From contig JAWDOK010000001.1 of NCBI GenBank assembly GCA_046533895.1, forward strand, positions 1 through 64,000: 64,000 bases of DNA, written 5' to 3'. Of this stretch, positions 18,971 through 27,693 are shown piece by piece; position 1 is the first letter of the stretch; every line of letters starts with the position of its first letter. The notes beneath the pieces are model-generated. The model made no database searches. It had not been told where the DNA came from and saw only the letters and a program-made list of their open reading frames with translations. This stretch comes from Acidianus hospitalis. GTDB lineage: Archaea > Thermoproteota > Thermoprotei_A > Sulfolobales > Sulfolobaceae. Made by a program: the position numbers and the translations under genes.

Positions 18971-19495
18971 ATTTATCGCTTCTTTTACAACTTCTATTGG
19001 TTCCTTACCTAAAATGAAAATACTGGGTTCTTTACCGTAATCACCTAGATCTACTATATATCTAGGTATTCTACCCAGTCTAGAGTACGCAAGGTCAACC
19101 ATGAAATTCATAGTGTGTCTCTCTTTTTCTCTACTTTCTTCTGGTTCTTCCTTTCTATTAAATATAAACACGTCGCTCAGATTTTTCACAATTTCTTCAT
19201 AGAATTTCAAATTTATTGCACTTCTCATGTTCTCATCATGTGACATTGCAGTTAATATTACTCTTGCTACGTGATCTGAAACACCAAAAGCTGGTGGCAT
19301 ACAATAGATTGCCCTATTAAATGCTACACTAATTCTCCCTGGAATAGCCGCTACGTCATTAACATTTTTTGCACCTTTAATTGCATAGCCTATGTTTGTT
19401 CTTATTTCTGGAATAAGTAAATGAGTACCAGGAGTGTTGACGAATAAATCTACGGCTTCTTTCAATTTTAACAATACTTCATCTCTTTCCTCCAT
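18950..19495 (-). CDS. thiN: stand-alone ThiN-type thiamine-phosphate synthase
   Basis: Protein of 181 residues that is wholly a ThiN domain. Family patterns are NTPGTHLLIPEIRTNIGYA, KNVNDVAAIPGRISVAF, FGVSDHVARVILTAM (His75 in the conserved SDH) and YIVDLGDYGKEPSIFILG. ThiN joins the thiazole and pyrimidine halves of thiamine phosphate in archaea that lack ThiE. It occurs as a fusion with ThiD, as a regulator with a helix-turn-helix (ThiR), or alone; here no helix-turn-helix is present, so the enzyme is more likely. TenA in this window (41287-41925) fits the same pathway. Confidence 0.82.
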   Translation of the reverse strand: MEERDEVLLKLKEAVDLFVNTPGTHLLIPEIRTNIGYAIKGAKNVNDVAAIPGRISVAFNRAIYCMPPAFGVSDHVARVILTAMSHDENMRSAINLKFYEEIVKNLSDVFIFNRKEEPEESREKERHTMNFMVDLAYSRLGRIPRYIVDLGDYGKEPSIFILGKEPIEVVKEAINLLQFIQ

Positions 19496-19539
19496 AGTAG
19501 TGAGTTAACAATATATAATATTTAAGCGTATAGAATAAT

Positions 19540-19800
19540 GTGAAAAAGATTTACGTTTTCTATACTCCAAAGAGAATAGTGAACTCTGAAGACTATGAAG
19601 TAGACATTCTAGAGAAGGTTAGCAAAAAATTCAAACTAGGAAGATTATTAAGATATGATAGCGTAAGTTACGATGAAGGAGGCATTACTTATCTTAAGGG
19701 CATTTTTGAAAGGGGAAAAGCTATTGTAAAATTTAAGGAAGGCGAAGAAGCAATAGCTTTAGTTAAGAAATATAAAAGAACATTTAGAATATGGATATAA
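19540..19800 (+). CDS. small conserved hypothetical protein
   Basis: Basic protein of 86 residues with GTG start, not recognised. It opens with a beta strand (KKIYVFYTPKR) and has an alternating hydrophobic pattern suggesting a small alpha/beta fold. It overlaps the convergent DUF1614 gene by 17 bp. Codon use resembles neighbours. Nothing in it indicates a function. Confidence 0.55.
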   Translation: MKKIYVFYTPKRIVNSEDYEVDILEKVSKKFKLGRLLRYDSVSYDEGGITYLKGIFERGKAIVKFKEGEEAIALVKKYKRTFRIWI

Positions 19801-20515
19801 CTAATTCCCCTAAAAGTACTGAAAATAGTCCAGATAGAAATATCCCATCAAAACTTCCCATCCCTCCTATGCTCACTATCTGTGGGGATGCGTCAATTAT
19901 TTTTCTTAGATTAAGTAAATCTGCTCCTATTAACGTACCCAAAACGCTTGAGATATAAGCTGAAACTGGTATAAGCTCTGGCATTTTAAAGAATAGTAAA
20001 TAACTAAATAATACGGAGAATAGGGGAGGAATAAAAGGATGCATTACTACTCCTACACCCTCAATCACTTTTGAGAAATATTTTGATACTATAATTAAAA
20101 GGATTATATTTATAAATATAGGAAGCAAATATTTATAAAGTAAAAAGAGTAACGATATAGATAACATTAATGGAATAAGTGCTCCTCCGAAATTTATAGC
20201 AACTTGCGTAGTGAAGTATTCTATATCGAGCCTGGGTACATAAAACGGTATTCCAAAAACATAAACTACATCATATCTAGGAGCAATTGCCCTCTTTTTT
20301 ACTTCCTTTATCACAAAATTTACTGGACTTAAAAGAAGACTTAGAAAAGATATTTCAAAGGCAAAGAGATAACTTAGTTTCCTACTAACACCAACAAACA
20401 AGAGTAGATCCTTGAAATAACCTATTGATACAAGCACTAAAATTAATCCCATGAAAAGATAAACGGGAAATAGAATTCCTCTAAAAGGATAAAATATTAC
20501 TATTCTTTTCCCCAA
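19784..20515 (-). CDS. DUF1614 integral membrane protein
   Basis: Membrane protein of 243 residues with seven or so hydrophobic segments. DUF1614 signatures are visible: FVIKEVKKRAIAPRYDVVYV, FYVPR, TQVAINFGGALIPLMLS, and near the C-terminus IGADLLNL and SIGGMGSFDGIFLSG. The function of the family is not established. It overlaps the CobY-like gene by 16 bp and follows it and the AIR-synthase-like gene on one strand, so it may serve the same pathway, possibly transport linked to cobamide salvage. Confidence 0.78.
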   Translation of the reverse strand: MGKRIVIFYPFRGILFPVYLFMGLILVLVSIGYFKDLLLFVGVSRKLSYLFAFEISFLSLLLSPVNFVIKEVKKRAIAPRYDVVYVFGIPFYVPRLDIEYFTTQVAINFGGALIPLMLSISLLFLLYKYLLPIFINIILLIIVSKYFSKVIEGVGVVMHPFIPPLFSVLFSYLLFFKMPELIPVSAYISSVLGTLIGADLLNLRKIIDASPQIVSIGGMGSFDGIFLSGLFSVLLGELVISIF

Positions 20516-21018
20516 ATAAATCCCTCACTACATTTTTCATTTATTTTCAATAAATCTTTATTCGTATTAACGTTATCAATTTCATAATCCGTATTTATTG
20601 AAGAAAAAGATGAAGTGTCCAAAGAATTCCATAAGCTAATGCCAACAAATTCACCCTTAAAAAGCAAGGTACAAATAGAAGTTTCACATTCGTTAATAAG
20701 TTTTTCAATAGCCCCTTTAGGAATAAAAGGAGTATCGGATGGAAATACTAGACAAGGAAGTCCAACTTTTTCTACAGCTTCTATGACATCGAATTCGTAC
20801 CCTTTACCTTCGGTAAAAATTATATTATTCGTCGAAATAATTTCCTTTAATTTAGGTAATGCAGGATGATCCTTGACTGTAGCTATAAAGATTCTATCAG
20901 AAAATTGCTTTGAAAATTCGTATATCCATAATATCATAGGCTTACCACATACTTCAATGACCGGCTTTATCGGAGATAATCTACTTCCCTTACCTCCTGC
21001 CATTATAACTACTTTCAA
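20500..21018 (-). CDS. cobY: CobY/MobA-like nucleotidyltransferase
   Basis: NTP-transferase of about 172 residues. It starts with the nucleotide loop VVIMAGGKGSRLSPIKPVIE followed by CGKPMI, and has FPSDTPFIPK with the metal-binding Asp. The size and motifs fit CobY, the archaeal GTP:adenosylcobinamide-phosphate guanylyltransferase, which activates cobinamide for cobalamin assembly; MobA-like use of another substrate is possible. I prefer TTG 21018 (MKVVIMAGG), which cuts the overlap with the upstream gene to 29 bp; an ATG start at 21060 would overlap by 71 bp. Confidence 0.68.
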   Translation of the reverse strand: MKVVIMAGGKGSRLSPIKPVIEVCGKPMILWIYEFSKQFSDRIFIATVKDHPALPKLKEIISTNNIIFTEGKGYEFDVIEAVEKVGLPCLVFPSDTPFIPKGAIEKLINECETSICTLLFKGEFVGISLWNSLDTSSFSSINTDYEIDNVNTNKDLLKINEKCSEGFIWGKE

Positions 21019-21940
21019 ATCTGACAAGCTCTTCTTCAAAGTCCTCATTAAAATCTCCAACTCCCTCTAAATGAAGACTTGGCTCGCCCCTTATTAGTCT
21101 TCCTATTACATTACTCTCTTCCACTTTGTTTACTACTTCTTCTGGATTTCTTGTAATAACTAAAAACGCTCCAGAGGAAATTAACCTCAAATAATCTATC
21201 GACAATGCTCTAGTTATTTCCAATGTTTCTTTCCTTACAGGTATAAGGTTTGGGTTTATCACTGCCTTTAAGTTAGATAATTTTGCTATTTCTAATATTG
21301 CTTGTAATACTCCTCCTTCTGTTGCGTCATGCATTCCTATAGCATATTCTACTATATTCAAAGCTTTTTCTTGAACTATTATATCGTACTTAAAGCGCTT
21401 TGCAGACTCTATAGTCTCCTTTTTAACTCCTAATTTTAGCAAATAGTCTTCAAATTGATTAGCTAAAATCCAAGTACCCTCAATCCCAGCACTACCTACC
21501 ATTACAATATAATCGCCATCTTTAGCATTTCTAGCTGTTAAAATTTTGTCAGTAGTTGAAAAAGCAGTTGTCACAACTATATCTGAAGGTAAATTCATTA
21601 CAACCTCCGTATGCCCGCCTACTACGTTACATCCTAAAATCTTACACGCCTCATTTATTCCAGAAAGTATTCTGTCTAGACTCTCTCTTGAAGAAAGTAA
21701 AAGTGTAGTTAAAGCCCACTTACAAGGTGCGCCTTTCATGTTAACATCATTACATGCTACGGCTATTGAGAGAAATCCTGGGTCTACTGAAGACTCGGTT
21801 ATAGGGTCAGAGTGAATAATTATGTAAGGTTTATCAATTTTAATTATCGCATCGTCTTCTCCAACGGAAGGGCATATCTCGCAATTGCCACTGGGTACCT
21901 TATGTAAAAATTCTTTTAAAGGTACTTTGCCGAAAGACAC
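20990..21940 (-). CDS. AIR synthase-related protein (PurM/HypE/ThiL fold)
   Basis: ATP-binding protein of 316 residues in the PurM superfamily. Motifs include VGEDDAIIKID with the metal-binding Asp pair, SDPITESSVDPGFLSIAVACNDVNMKGA, VVGGHTEVV, and MHDATEGGVLQAILEIA. The order resembles HypE and AIR-synthase-related orphans in Sulfolobales more than ThiL. Hydrogenase maturation genes are not nearby, so HypE function is unproven. It is the first gene of an overlapping trio with the CobY-like and DUF1614 genes, which hints at a role in cofactor synthesis. Confidence 0.7.
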   Translation of the reverse strand: MSFGKVPLKEFLHKVPSGNCEICPSVGEDDAIIKIDKPYIIIHSDPITESSVDPGFLSIAVACNDVNMKGAPCKWALTTLLLSSRESLDRILSGINEACKILGCNVVGGHTEVVMNLPSDIVVTTAFSTTDKILTARNAKDGDYIVMVGSAGIEGTWILANQFEDYLLKLGVKKETIESAKRFKYDIIVQEKALNIVEYAIGMHDATEGGVLQAILEIAKLSNLKAVINPNLIPVRKETLEITRALSIDYLRLISSGAFLVITRNPEEVVNKVEESNVIGRLIRGEPSLHLEGVGDFNEDFEEELVRFESSYNGRR

Positions 21941-21971
21941 ATTAACTACTTTTTACCAACATAAATAAATT

Positions 21972-22694
21972 ATGATAACAATAAGCGTTGAAGACTTATG
22001 GAAAAGCTACAAAGACAAAGAAGTACTTAAAGGTATATCATTTACAGTTAATGACGGAGAAATATTTTCATTGCTTGGACCAAACGGTGCTGGAAAAACT
22101 ACAACAATTAAGATTCTTTCATGTGTATCTAAGCCAGATCGTGGTAAAATAGAAATCTTAGGCATGAAAGTTCCCGAGGATTGCGAGAAAATACGCAGAA
22201 TTATAGGTATTGTACCGCAGGATTTTCAAGGATTTTCTGATTTAACCGTAAAGGATAACATTGAATATTTTGCAAATATTTACGGAGGAGATAAATCACA
22301 AGTAAATGAAGTTATAGAAGAATTAGATCTGGAAGATTATAAAAATACAAGATTTAAGAAATTATCTGGTGGACTAAAAAGGAGAGTAGCTATAGCTTGT
22401 GCATTAGTAGGAAACCCAAGAATAATTTATCTAGACGAACCTACAGTAGGTTTAGATCCAAAGGCTAGAAGGAATGTTTGGGATATAATGAAGAAATTGA
22501 AAGATAAAAAATTAACAATTTTGCTTACTACGCATTACTTAGATGAAGCACAAAAATTATCTGATAGAATAGCGATAATTTACTCCGGCAAAATACTTAG
22601 ATTATCAACTCCAGACGACTTAATGAAAGAATTTGAAAAACCTACTCTTGAAGAAGCTTATTTAGCACTTCTAGAGAGTATTAGTGAGGAATGA
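21972..22694 (+). CDS. ABC transporter ATP-binding protein
   Basis: ABC-2 type exporter ATPase of 240 residues. It has Walker A GPNGAGKTTTIK, the Q-loop IVPQDFQGF, signature LSGGLKRRVAIACAL, Walker B IIYLDEPTVGLDP and the switch His in LLTTHYLDEA. The substitution LSGGL for LSGGQ is common in this subfamily. The stop overlaps the start of the permease by 4 bp. The pair would export a drug, lipid or glycan across the membrane; the cargo is unknown. Confidence 0.95.
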   Translation: MITISVEDLWKSYKDKEVLKGISFTVNDGEIFSLLGPNGAGKTTTIKILSCVSKPDRGKIEILGMKVPEDCEKIRRIIGIVPQDFQGFSDLTVKDNIEYFANIYGGDKSQVNEVIEELDLEDYKNTRFKKLSGGLKRRVAIACALVGNPRIIYLDEPTVGLDPKARRNVWDIMKKLKDKKLTILLTTHYLDEAQKLSDRIAIIYSGKILRLSTPDDLMKEFEKPTLEEAYLALLESISEE

Positions 22695-23686
22695 TGAGAA
22701 ACGTAATTCATACTGCTAAGGCTATAATTAAAGATAACTTGGGTAATAAAACTACCATATTCTTTATTCTCGTATTTCCATTATTTCTTGCTATAGTCTT
22801 TGCTTTCGGCTTTGCAGGAATGAATCATGTAACACAAGTAGTAGCTACAAATAATGAACAATTAGCAAAATACCTTAATTCTACTCAGCTTTTTATTGGT
22901 ATTACATGCAATAACGAGAAAGAGGCTATTCTTCATAACTATATTTATGTTAACGTTCAAAATAATTCATTGTTTAATGTAACTTATCCGAAAGATAGTA
23001 AATATTTAATACCTTCTTTAGAAGCAATACTAACGGAATATTCAACACACGATTCAGCTAAGGTAACTACTACACAACTTCCAGGATTTACTTATGTAGA
23101 TTATATATTATCTGGAATGATAGGCGTTATTGCACTATCTAACGGTGTTTTTGGAGTTACTGGCGTAGGAGCAGGATATTATAGGGATAAATTAGTTGAA
23201 AGGTTAGCAGCTTCGCCTCTAAAAAGTTATGAATGGGTAATTTCACTAATGCTTTATGAAATAATAATAACTTTCATTTCTATAGTTCCAGTATTATTAT
23301 TAGGGGTAGTGCTAAACTTTATACCAATTATAGGAATATTATTTGTTATATTTTTAATAATAGGTACATTAATGTTCTCTGGTTTAGGTGCAATAATATT
23401 TGGTTTAACGCCAAAGGATAAACTATTCATAGCAAACATTGCCGCTAATGTAGTTACTTTACCTTTAATCTTCTTAAGTAATGCCTTCTTTTACGTAAGC
23501 TCTTTCCCAAGTTTTATAGAGATTTTAATAAATTATCAACCGGTGTCTGTACTTAATGATATAATAAGGCAAGTTGCTGTTTATCAGCAATTACCTCAAC
23601 TATGGGAAATAATTTACATAATAATATTTACAGTCTTAAGTGTATTTCTAGGCGGTAAACTATTGAAGCTTAGAGAGATTGACTAA
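22691..23686 (+). CDS. ABC-2 type transporter permease
   Basis: Membrane subunit of 331 residues. One transmembrane helix at residues 20-42, then an external loop of about 110 residues with several N-glycosylation sequons (YLNSTQL, VQNNSLFNVT), then five helices (about 140-330). GVTGVGAGYYRDKLVERLAASPL is the coupling-helix region typical of ABC-2 permeases. It works with the ATPase encoded just upstream. The 3' end overlaps the crotonase by 27 bp. Confidence 0.9.
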   Translation: MMRNVIHTAKAIIKDNLGNKTTIFFILVFPLFLAIVFAFGFAGMNHVTQVVATNNEQLAKYLNSTQLFIGITCNNEKEAILHNYIYVNVQNNSLFNVTYPKDSKYLIPSLEAILTEYSTHDSAKVTTTQLPGFTYVDYILSGMIGVIALSNGVFGVTGVGAGYYRDKLVERLAASPLKSYEWVISLMLYEIIITFISIVPVLLLGVVLNFIPIIGILFVIFLIIGTLMFSGLGAIIFGLTPKDKLFIANIAANVVTLPLIFLSNAFFYVSSFPSFIEILINYQPVSVLNDIIRQVAVYQQLPQLWEIIYIIIFTVLSVFLGGKLLKLREID

Positions 23687-24433
23687 CCAGCTGGGCTTAG
23701 TTTTAGCTAAGAATGCATTAATTCCTTCTTTACTCTCGTCTCCTCCTACTTGAATTATCAATGACTTAAATACTTCAGATAAATCTCTATCTAAATATTT
23801 CATGATATGCCTTTTCATCAACATAAGCGAAGATGGTGCCATAAATGACATTTTATATATTAAATTTGCAGTTTCTTTATCAATTTCATCAGTTGCCTTA
23901 GTTATGAGACCTATTTTTTCGGCTTCTTCTGCAGTTATTTCCTCTCCTAGCATGGCCAGCCTTTTAACATTATTTAAACCTATTATATAAGGACCTAAGG
24001 TTAGTAAAACCGGAGGAAAAACTCCTATCTTTCCGCCAGGAGCAGCAAATTTAGCAGATTTTGAAGCTATTACAAAATCCATAACTAATAATAATTCTAA
24101 GGAAGCTCCATAGGCAAGACCTTCAACTTGTGCTATCGTAATTTTATCTATATTTATTAGCTTTAGATAAAGATCTTTCATGTAATTGAAAAATGATGAT
24201 GCAAATTCTCTATCTATTGAAGCTCGGTTTAATTCTCTTATATCTGCCCCAGAGCCAAAATTGCCGTTCTCTCCTTTAAATACTATAAACCTATATTTCT
24301 TTTCCTTCTCTATTTCACTTAAAGTATCTAAAAGCTCTGTCATAAATTTTACATTAAAAACGTTATATTTTGTTCCAGTATTAAATGTCAGTAAAATGAA
24401 ATTATCCTTATACTCTTTATTGACAAACATCAA
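23660..24433 (-). CDS. enoyl-CoA hydratase/isomerase family protein
   Basis: Crotonase-fold protein of 257 residues. The oxyanion motif FGSGADIRELNR and the segment VEGLAYGASLELLLVMDFVIASKSAKFAAPGGKIG are seen (in shorter pieces: EGLAYGASLELLL, FAAPGGKIGVFPP). The first acid (Glu in SLELLL) is present, but the second hydratase Glu is replaced by Gly (AAPGG instead of APE). It may therefore be an isomerase or another crotonase activity rather than a true hydratase. Acyl-CoA metabolism is the likely context; no partner genes are adjacent. Confidence 0.8.
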   Translation of the reverse strand: MMFVNKEYKDNFILLTFNTGTKYNVFNVKFMTELLDTLSEIEKEKKYRFIVFKGENGNFGSGADIRELNRASIDREFASSFFNYMKDLYLKLINIDKITIAQVEGLAYGASLELLLVMDFVIASKSAKFAAPGGKIGVFPPVLLTLGPYIIGLNNVKRLAMLGEEITAEEAEKIGLITKATDEIDKETANLIYKMSFMAPSSLMLMKRHIMKYLDRDLSEVFKSLIIQVGGDESKEGINAFLAKTKPSWLVNLSKLQ

Positions 24434-24503
24434 TCTTATTTCCCTTATCCCTTATTTATCTCTTTTCTTTACCGTTTATTTAGAATAAAAATTTATTTAT
24501 ATT

Positions 24504-24640
24504 ATAAAGTTAAATATGTTATAATGTATTAGTTATTAAATCTAAATGACTTGTACTAAGGTAAAATTTCTCTCAAATTATATAAAAATAAGTTTTTATA
24601 ACTTTATCTAATCGTTATGAAGATAAAGTTAAATATGTTA
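24504..24640 (+). repeat. 18 bp direct repeat flanking the oxidase start
   Basis: ATAAAGTTAAATATGTTA occurs exactly at 24504-24521 and 24623-24640, 119 bp apart. The first copy is upstream of the promoter, the second covers codons 3-8 of the oxidase gene. It may be a regulator site or the mark of a small duplication. Confidence 0.55.
24579..24590 (+). promoter_or_regulatory. TATA box of the terminal oxidase gene
   Basis: TTATATAAAAAT at about 24578-24589 is a strong TATA match. It predicts transcription start near 24609 and a leader of about 8 bases before ATG 24617, compatible with a highly expressed gene. Confidence 0.55.
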
Positions 24641-26272
24641 ATATTAGAGGCAATACCTATGAGTTCTAAGTCAAATCCCCTCGTAACACTAATTAATGCT
24701 GTATTCCAATTGGATAAGGACTGGGTAAGCAGAGTATCAATGGCTATGATAGTAATGAGCCTAATATGGGGAATTCTAGGTATTATTGATGCATTAATGG
24801 CAAGAATACAAGAAATGGTGTGGGGGTTATCGCAAACATTAGTTTTCACTTCCCAAGAATATTATGGAGGAATAACCTTACATGGAGTAAGAGACCTATT
24901 TGGATTTGCAGTACAACTAGAGGTAGCAATATTTATATTCTTATCCTATAAATTATTGAATTTTCAACCAAGAGCAAAGTGGTTCCTTAACATAGGATTC
25001 ATACTATTTAACATAGCGTTCATGTTAATGGAAGGACCAATTGTAGCATTTCCAACATTTAATGACAATTATTTCGGAGCAACTGGATGGTATTATTTAA
25101 ATCCCCTAGGGATACCTAACTATTCAGAATATGTAGTATCACCTATATGGTATATAGGATATGAGCTTATGGATATAGGAGTTTATATATACGTTATATG
25201 GCTAATTTATCATTACTACATTGTAAGCAGGAATATGAAGGAAAAACTACCAATATTTGCAGTATTTGCCTTAATGACTTCACTAATGATAGCTATAGGT
25301 TGGAGTGGTGAAACTGCAGCAAATACTTGGGATATATTGGCATACTTCGGACTAGTAGGCTTAGATCCAATTGCAAATCAGATAGCGTTCTGGATATTAG
25401 GACACTCCATTGTGTACATAGTTTGGATGCCAGCAGTAGCTTCAATGTACTACTTAATACCTCTCTTAGCAGGAAAACCATTATATAGCGATAAAATGGG
25501 AAGAGTAGCAGCACTCCTTTACCTCATCTTCTCAAATAACGTACCAATTCACCACTTATACATGGTAGATTTGCCAGTTAGCGTAAAGATAATGCAGGAA
25601 GTATTAACATATGCAGTAGTTGTACCATCAATGATGACGTTCTTTAATTTATGGGCTACAGTCAAAGGAGCTCAATTTAAGCCTAATTTAATATCTGTCT
25701 GGATATCAATTAGCTTTGCAGGATCAATTGCAGCAGGAGTAACTGGAATCGCTAACGCAAACATATCGTTCGATTCAATAATTCACAATAGTATGTGGGT
25801 ACCAGGACACTTCCACGCAATGATATTCTGGTCAATTGTTCCAGCAGGATTTGCAACGCTTTACTACATGATACCAATGCTAACCGGAAGAATGTGGTAC
25901 TCAACTAAGCTGGGCTGGATTCATATGGTAGGTTATATGATAGGAACAGCAATGGTAGTAGTAGGCTTCGATGCGCTAGGATTAGCTGGATTAATTAGAA
26001 GAGCTGAAATCTATCCAATAATTCCTGCTTACGTTACTCCAGAAGTTGTAGCTAGCGTAGGAGCAATGATAGCAGACTTTGCAACATTAATATGGCTAGG
26101 AAATCTAGTAATTACATTACTGAAAGGAAGATCTGCAAACATTGAAGGATTATCGGTAAGCGATACCGTAACAACTATAGCAATGCAATTAGGATATGAA
26201 GGACCTTCATTAAACGAAATATCAAACAAATTAACTACGGCAATAAGCAGAATAGTAAAAATAAAGGCATAA
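24617..26272 (+). CDS. heme-copper terminal oxidase subunit I (DoxB/FoxA-like)
   Basis: Membrane protein of 551 residues with about twelve helices, the catalytic subunit that reduces O2 to water. Metal ligands are complete: low-spin heme His89 and His400, copper-B His263 (GHSIVYIVW), His312 and His313 (IHH), high-spin heme His398 (VPGHFHAM). Tyr267 sits in the place of the cross-linked Tyr. The sequence is of the divergent Sulfolobales type (DoxB of quinol oxidase or FoxA of iron oxidation). No subunit II or cytochrome b gene is adjacent, which is unusual and fits a fox-type or partner-in-trans gene. Exact subtype is unresolved. Confidence 0.88.
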   Translation: MKIKLNMLILEAIPMSSKSNPLVTLINAVFQLDKDWVSRVSMAMIVMSLIWGILGIIDALMARIQEMVWGLSQTLVFTSQEYYGGITLHGVRDLFGFAVQLEVAIFIFLSYKLLNFQPRAKWFLNIGFILFNIAFMLMEGPIVAFPTFNDNYFGATGWYYLNPLGIPNYSEYVVSPIWYIGYELMDIGVYIYVIWLIYHYYIVSRNMKEKLPIFAVFALMTSLMIAIGWSGETAANTWDILAYFGLVGLDPIANQIAFWILGHSIVYIVWMPAVASMYYLIPLLAGKPLYSDKMGRVAALLYLIFSNNVPIHHLYMVDLPVSVKIMQEVLTYAVVVPSMMTFFNLWATVKGAQFKPNLISVWISISFAGSIAAGVTGIANANISFDSIIHNSMWVPGHFHAMIFWSIVPAGFATLYYMIPMLTGRMWYSTKLGWIHMVGYMIGTAMVVVGFDALGLAGLIRRAEIYPIIPAYVTPEVVASVGAMIADFATLIWLGNLVITLLKGRSANIEGLSVSDTVTTIAMQLGYEGPSLNEISNKLTTAISRIVKIKA

Positions 26273-26290
26273 CTTAATTTTTATTTATTA

Positions 26291-26533
26291 CTAATTACTA
26301 TTATTTATTCTTTTTCCTACTTCCTTTAGGATTTCCATATTTTCTGGGAATCTTTTTTCTTTATATCTTGAAAAAATAAGTTCATCATTCAAATAAACAT
26401 CAAATATTCCATTTTTACCTTGTTCTATTTCCACTTTAATATTTTCAAAATATTGTAGTAAATCTCTAGCTAATTCTAATGCCCTATCTAAATATCCACA
26501 AGGCCTACAATAGACTATTTTTACTATTTCCAT
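26291..26533 (-). CDS. SelW/Rdx-family thioredoxin-like protein
   Basis: Small redox protein of about 80 residues with the family CxxC near the N-terminus (VKIVYCRPCGYLDRA; Cys9 and Cys12) and the strand IFDVYLNDELIFSRYKEKRFPE. This is the SelT/SelW/SelH fold, here with Cys rather than selenocysteine. A minus-strand TATA box (complement of 26554-26562) predicts transcription start near 26532, so ATG 26533 is preferred over the upstream ATG at 26542. It lies just after the terminal oxidase gene on the opposite strand. Confidence 0.8.
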   Translation of the reverse strand: MEIVKIVYCRPCGYLDRALELARDLLQYFENIKVEIEQGKNGIFDVYLNDELIFSRYKEKRFPENMEILKEVGKRINNSN

Positions 26534-26615
26534 AAACAGCATTTTGTTTGTAATTTTTAAAACACTCTTTATGAAAGTTAATTAGCAAATGTTATATAAG
26601 CTTTTGAAACAATAA

Positions 26616-26975
26616 ATGTCTATGAAAATAGCCGTAACGTATGATAAGGAGCAAAATCTAAAGCCTTTAGATGAGGCTGAAATAATAGGAGTAATAGATG
26701 AAGAAAAGAAGGTAGTAGAACAATATGAGAATCCTGCATATAACGTAAGCAAAGAAGCAACTATGGGAATTATACTAGACCTTGGCGTTGATGCAATAAT
26801 TGTAAAGAATAAATTCTTATGCCCTGGATCATATATGATGTCTTACGGTAGATTAAAATACATTCCAACTGAATACAATACATTGCAAGAGGTTCTAAAT
26901 AATTTAGAAGAGGTTAAAAAGAAAATAGCTGAGGAATTGCCAGAAGAAATGTATGCAGAAGCGTACGAACCATAA
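26616..26975 (+). CDS. NifB/NifX-like (dinitrogenase FeMo-cofactor fold) protein
   Basis: Protein of 119 residues that resembles the small NifX/NafY-type ribonuclease-H-like domain: an opening strand MKIAVTYDKEQ, an EIIGVIDEE strand, VVEQYENPAY, and GIILDLGVDAIIVKNKF with a Cys following. In non-nitrogen-fixers such proteins are thought to bind metal clusters or metal cofactors; no nif genes are here. The C-terminal 40 residues are a charged helix. Two ATG codons (26616, 26622) are possible; a TATA box at 26590-26598 slightly favours 26622. Confidence 0.6.
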   Translation: MSMKIAVTYDKEQNLKPLDEAEIIGVIDEEKKVVEQYENPAYNVSKEATMGIILDLGVDAIIVKNKFLCPGSYMMSYGRLKYIPTEYNTLQEVLNNLEEVKKKIAEELPEEMYAEAYEP

Positions 26976-27036
26976 TCTGTATTAAATTATCATTCTTGAA
27001 TAAAAGGTTTTAAACTTTTTAAACCACTCTTGTATT

Positions 27037-27693
27037 ATGAACCTCGATTCTCAAGGAAAAGGCATTCCATTTAAATTCTATGCTGCCTATTATCCTCCAG
27101 TGTACACTAAGGTTAAAGCAAATTCACTATCAGAGCTTATAAAGGGCATTTCAACTGTAGATAAAAATTCAATATTTTACCATGTATTTCATCCAATGCT
27201 ATCTTCTCATGTAGTACCAGAAGATTTACCTAACGACTTTGCCTTCTGGCTTAGAGAATCCCTTCATGACGAATACCTTGCTGAAGTAGTCGCTGATATA
27301 AAAGGTAGGGAGCCTTTGACTATAGAAGATATAAGGAAGGAACTTTTAGAATTGCTAAACACCTCTACTCATTTAGATAAAACTGCAGACTATCCCTTTG
27401 TATTCATTTCATTTATTCCTGTAGTTTATCCTTTAGATGTAGAAGTCAGAACGTTAGCAGAATTTATGGATGCTATAGCTAAAGTTCCCGTTCGGTCTTT
27501 ATTTTATCACTTTGTGTACAAAAGAGTGATGGGCTTAAGCAAGAGAAACGATTTTACAACGTGGTTAGAGGAGAACTTTGGTTTAATAGACTTAGGAGAA
27601 AAATTAGCAAAAATAGACCCTCAAACTTATACAGAAGAAGAGGATTTCAGACAAGATTTATTAAAAATTTTGGAAGGTGAGTTGTTAAAATGA
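27037..27693 (+). CDS. DUF5752 protein, partner of TreT
   Basis: Protein of 218 residues made of two similar halves: FKFYAAYYPPVYTKVKANSL...HVFHPM and FVFISFIPVVYPLDVEVRTL...HFVYKRV. Both continue into DFAFWLRESL / DFTTWLEENF. This is the DUF5752 pattern that accompanies trehalose synthases. Its stop overlaps the treT start by 4 bp, so it is cotranslated with it. A structural or regulatory role in trehalose formation is likely but not shown. Confidence 0.75.
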   Translation: MNLDSQGKGIPFKFYAAYYPPVYTKVKANSLSELIKGISTVDKNSIFYHVFHPMLSSHVVPEDLPNDFAFWLRESLHDEYLAEVVADIKGREPLTIEDIRKELLELLNTSTHLDKTADYPFVFISFIPVVYPLDVEVRTLAEFMDAIAKVPVRSLFYHFVYKRVMGLSKRNDFTTWLEENFGLIDLGEKLAKIDPQTYTEEEDFRQDLLKILEGELLK

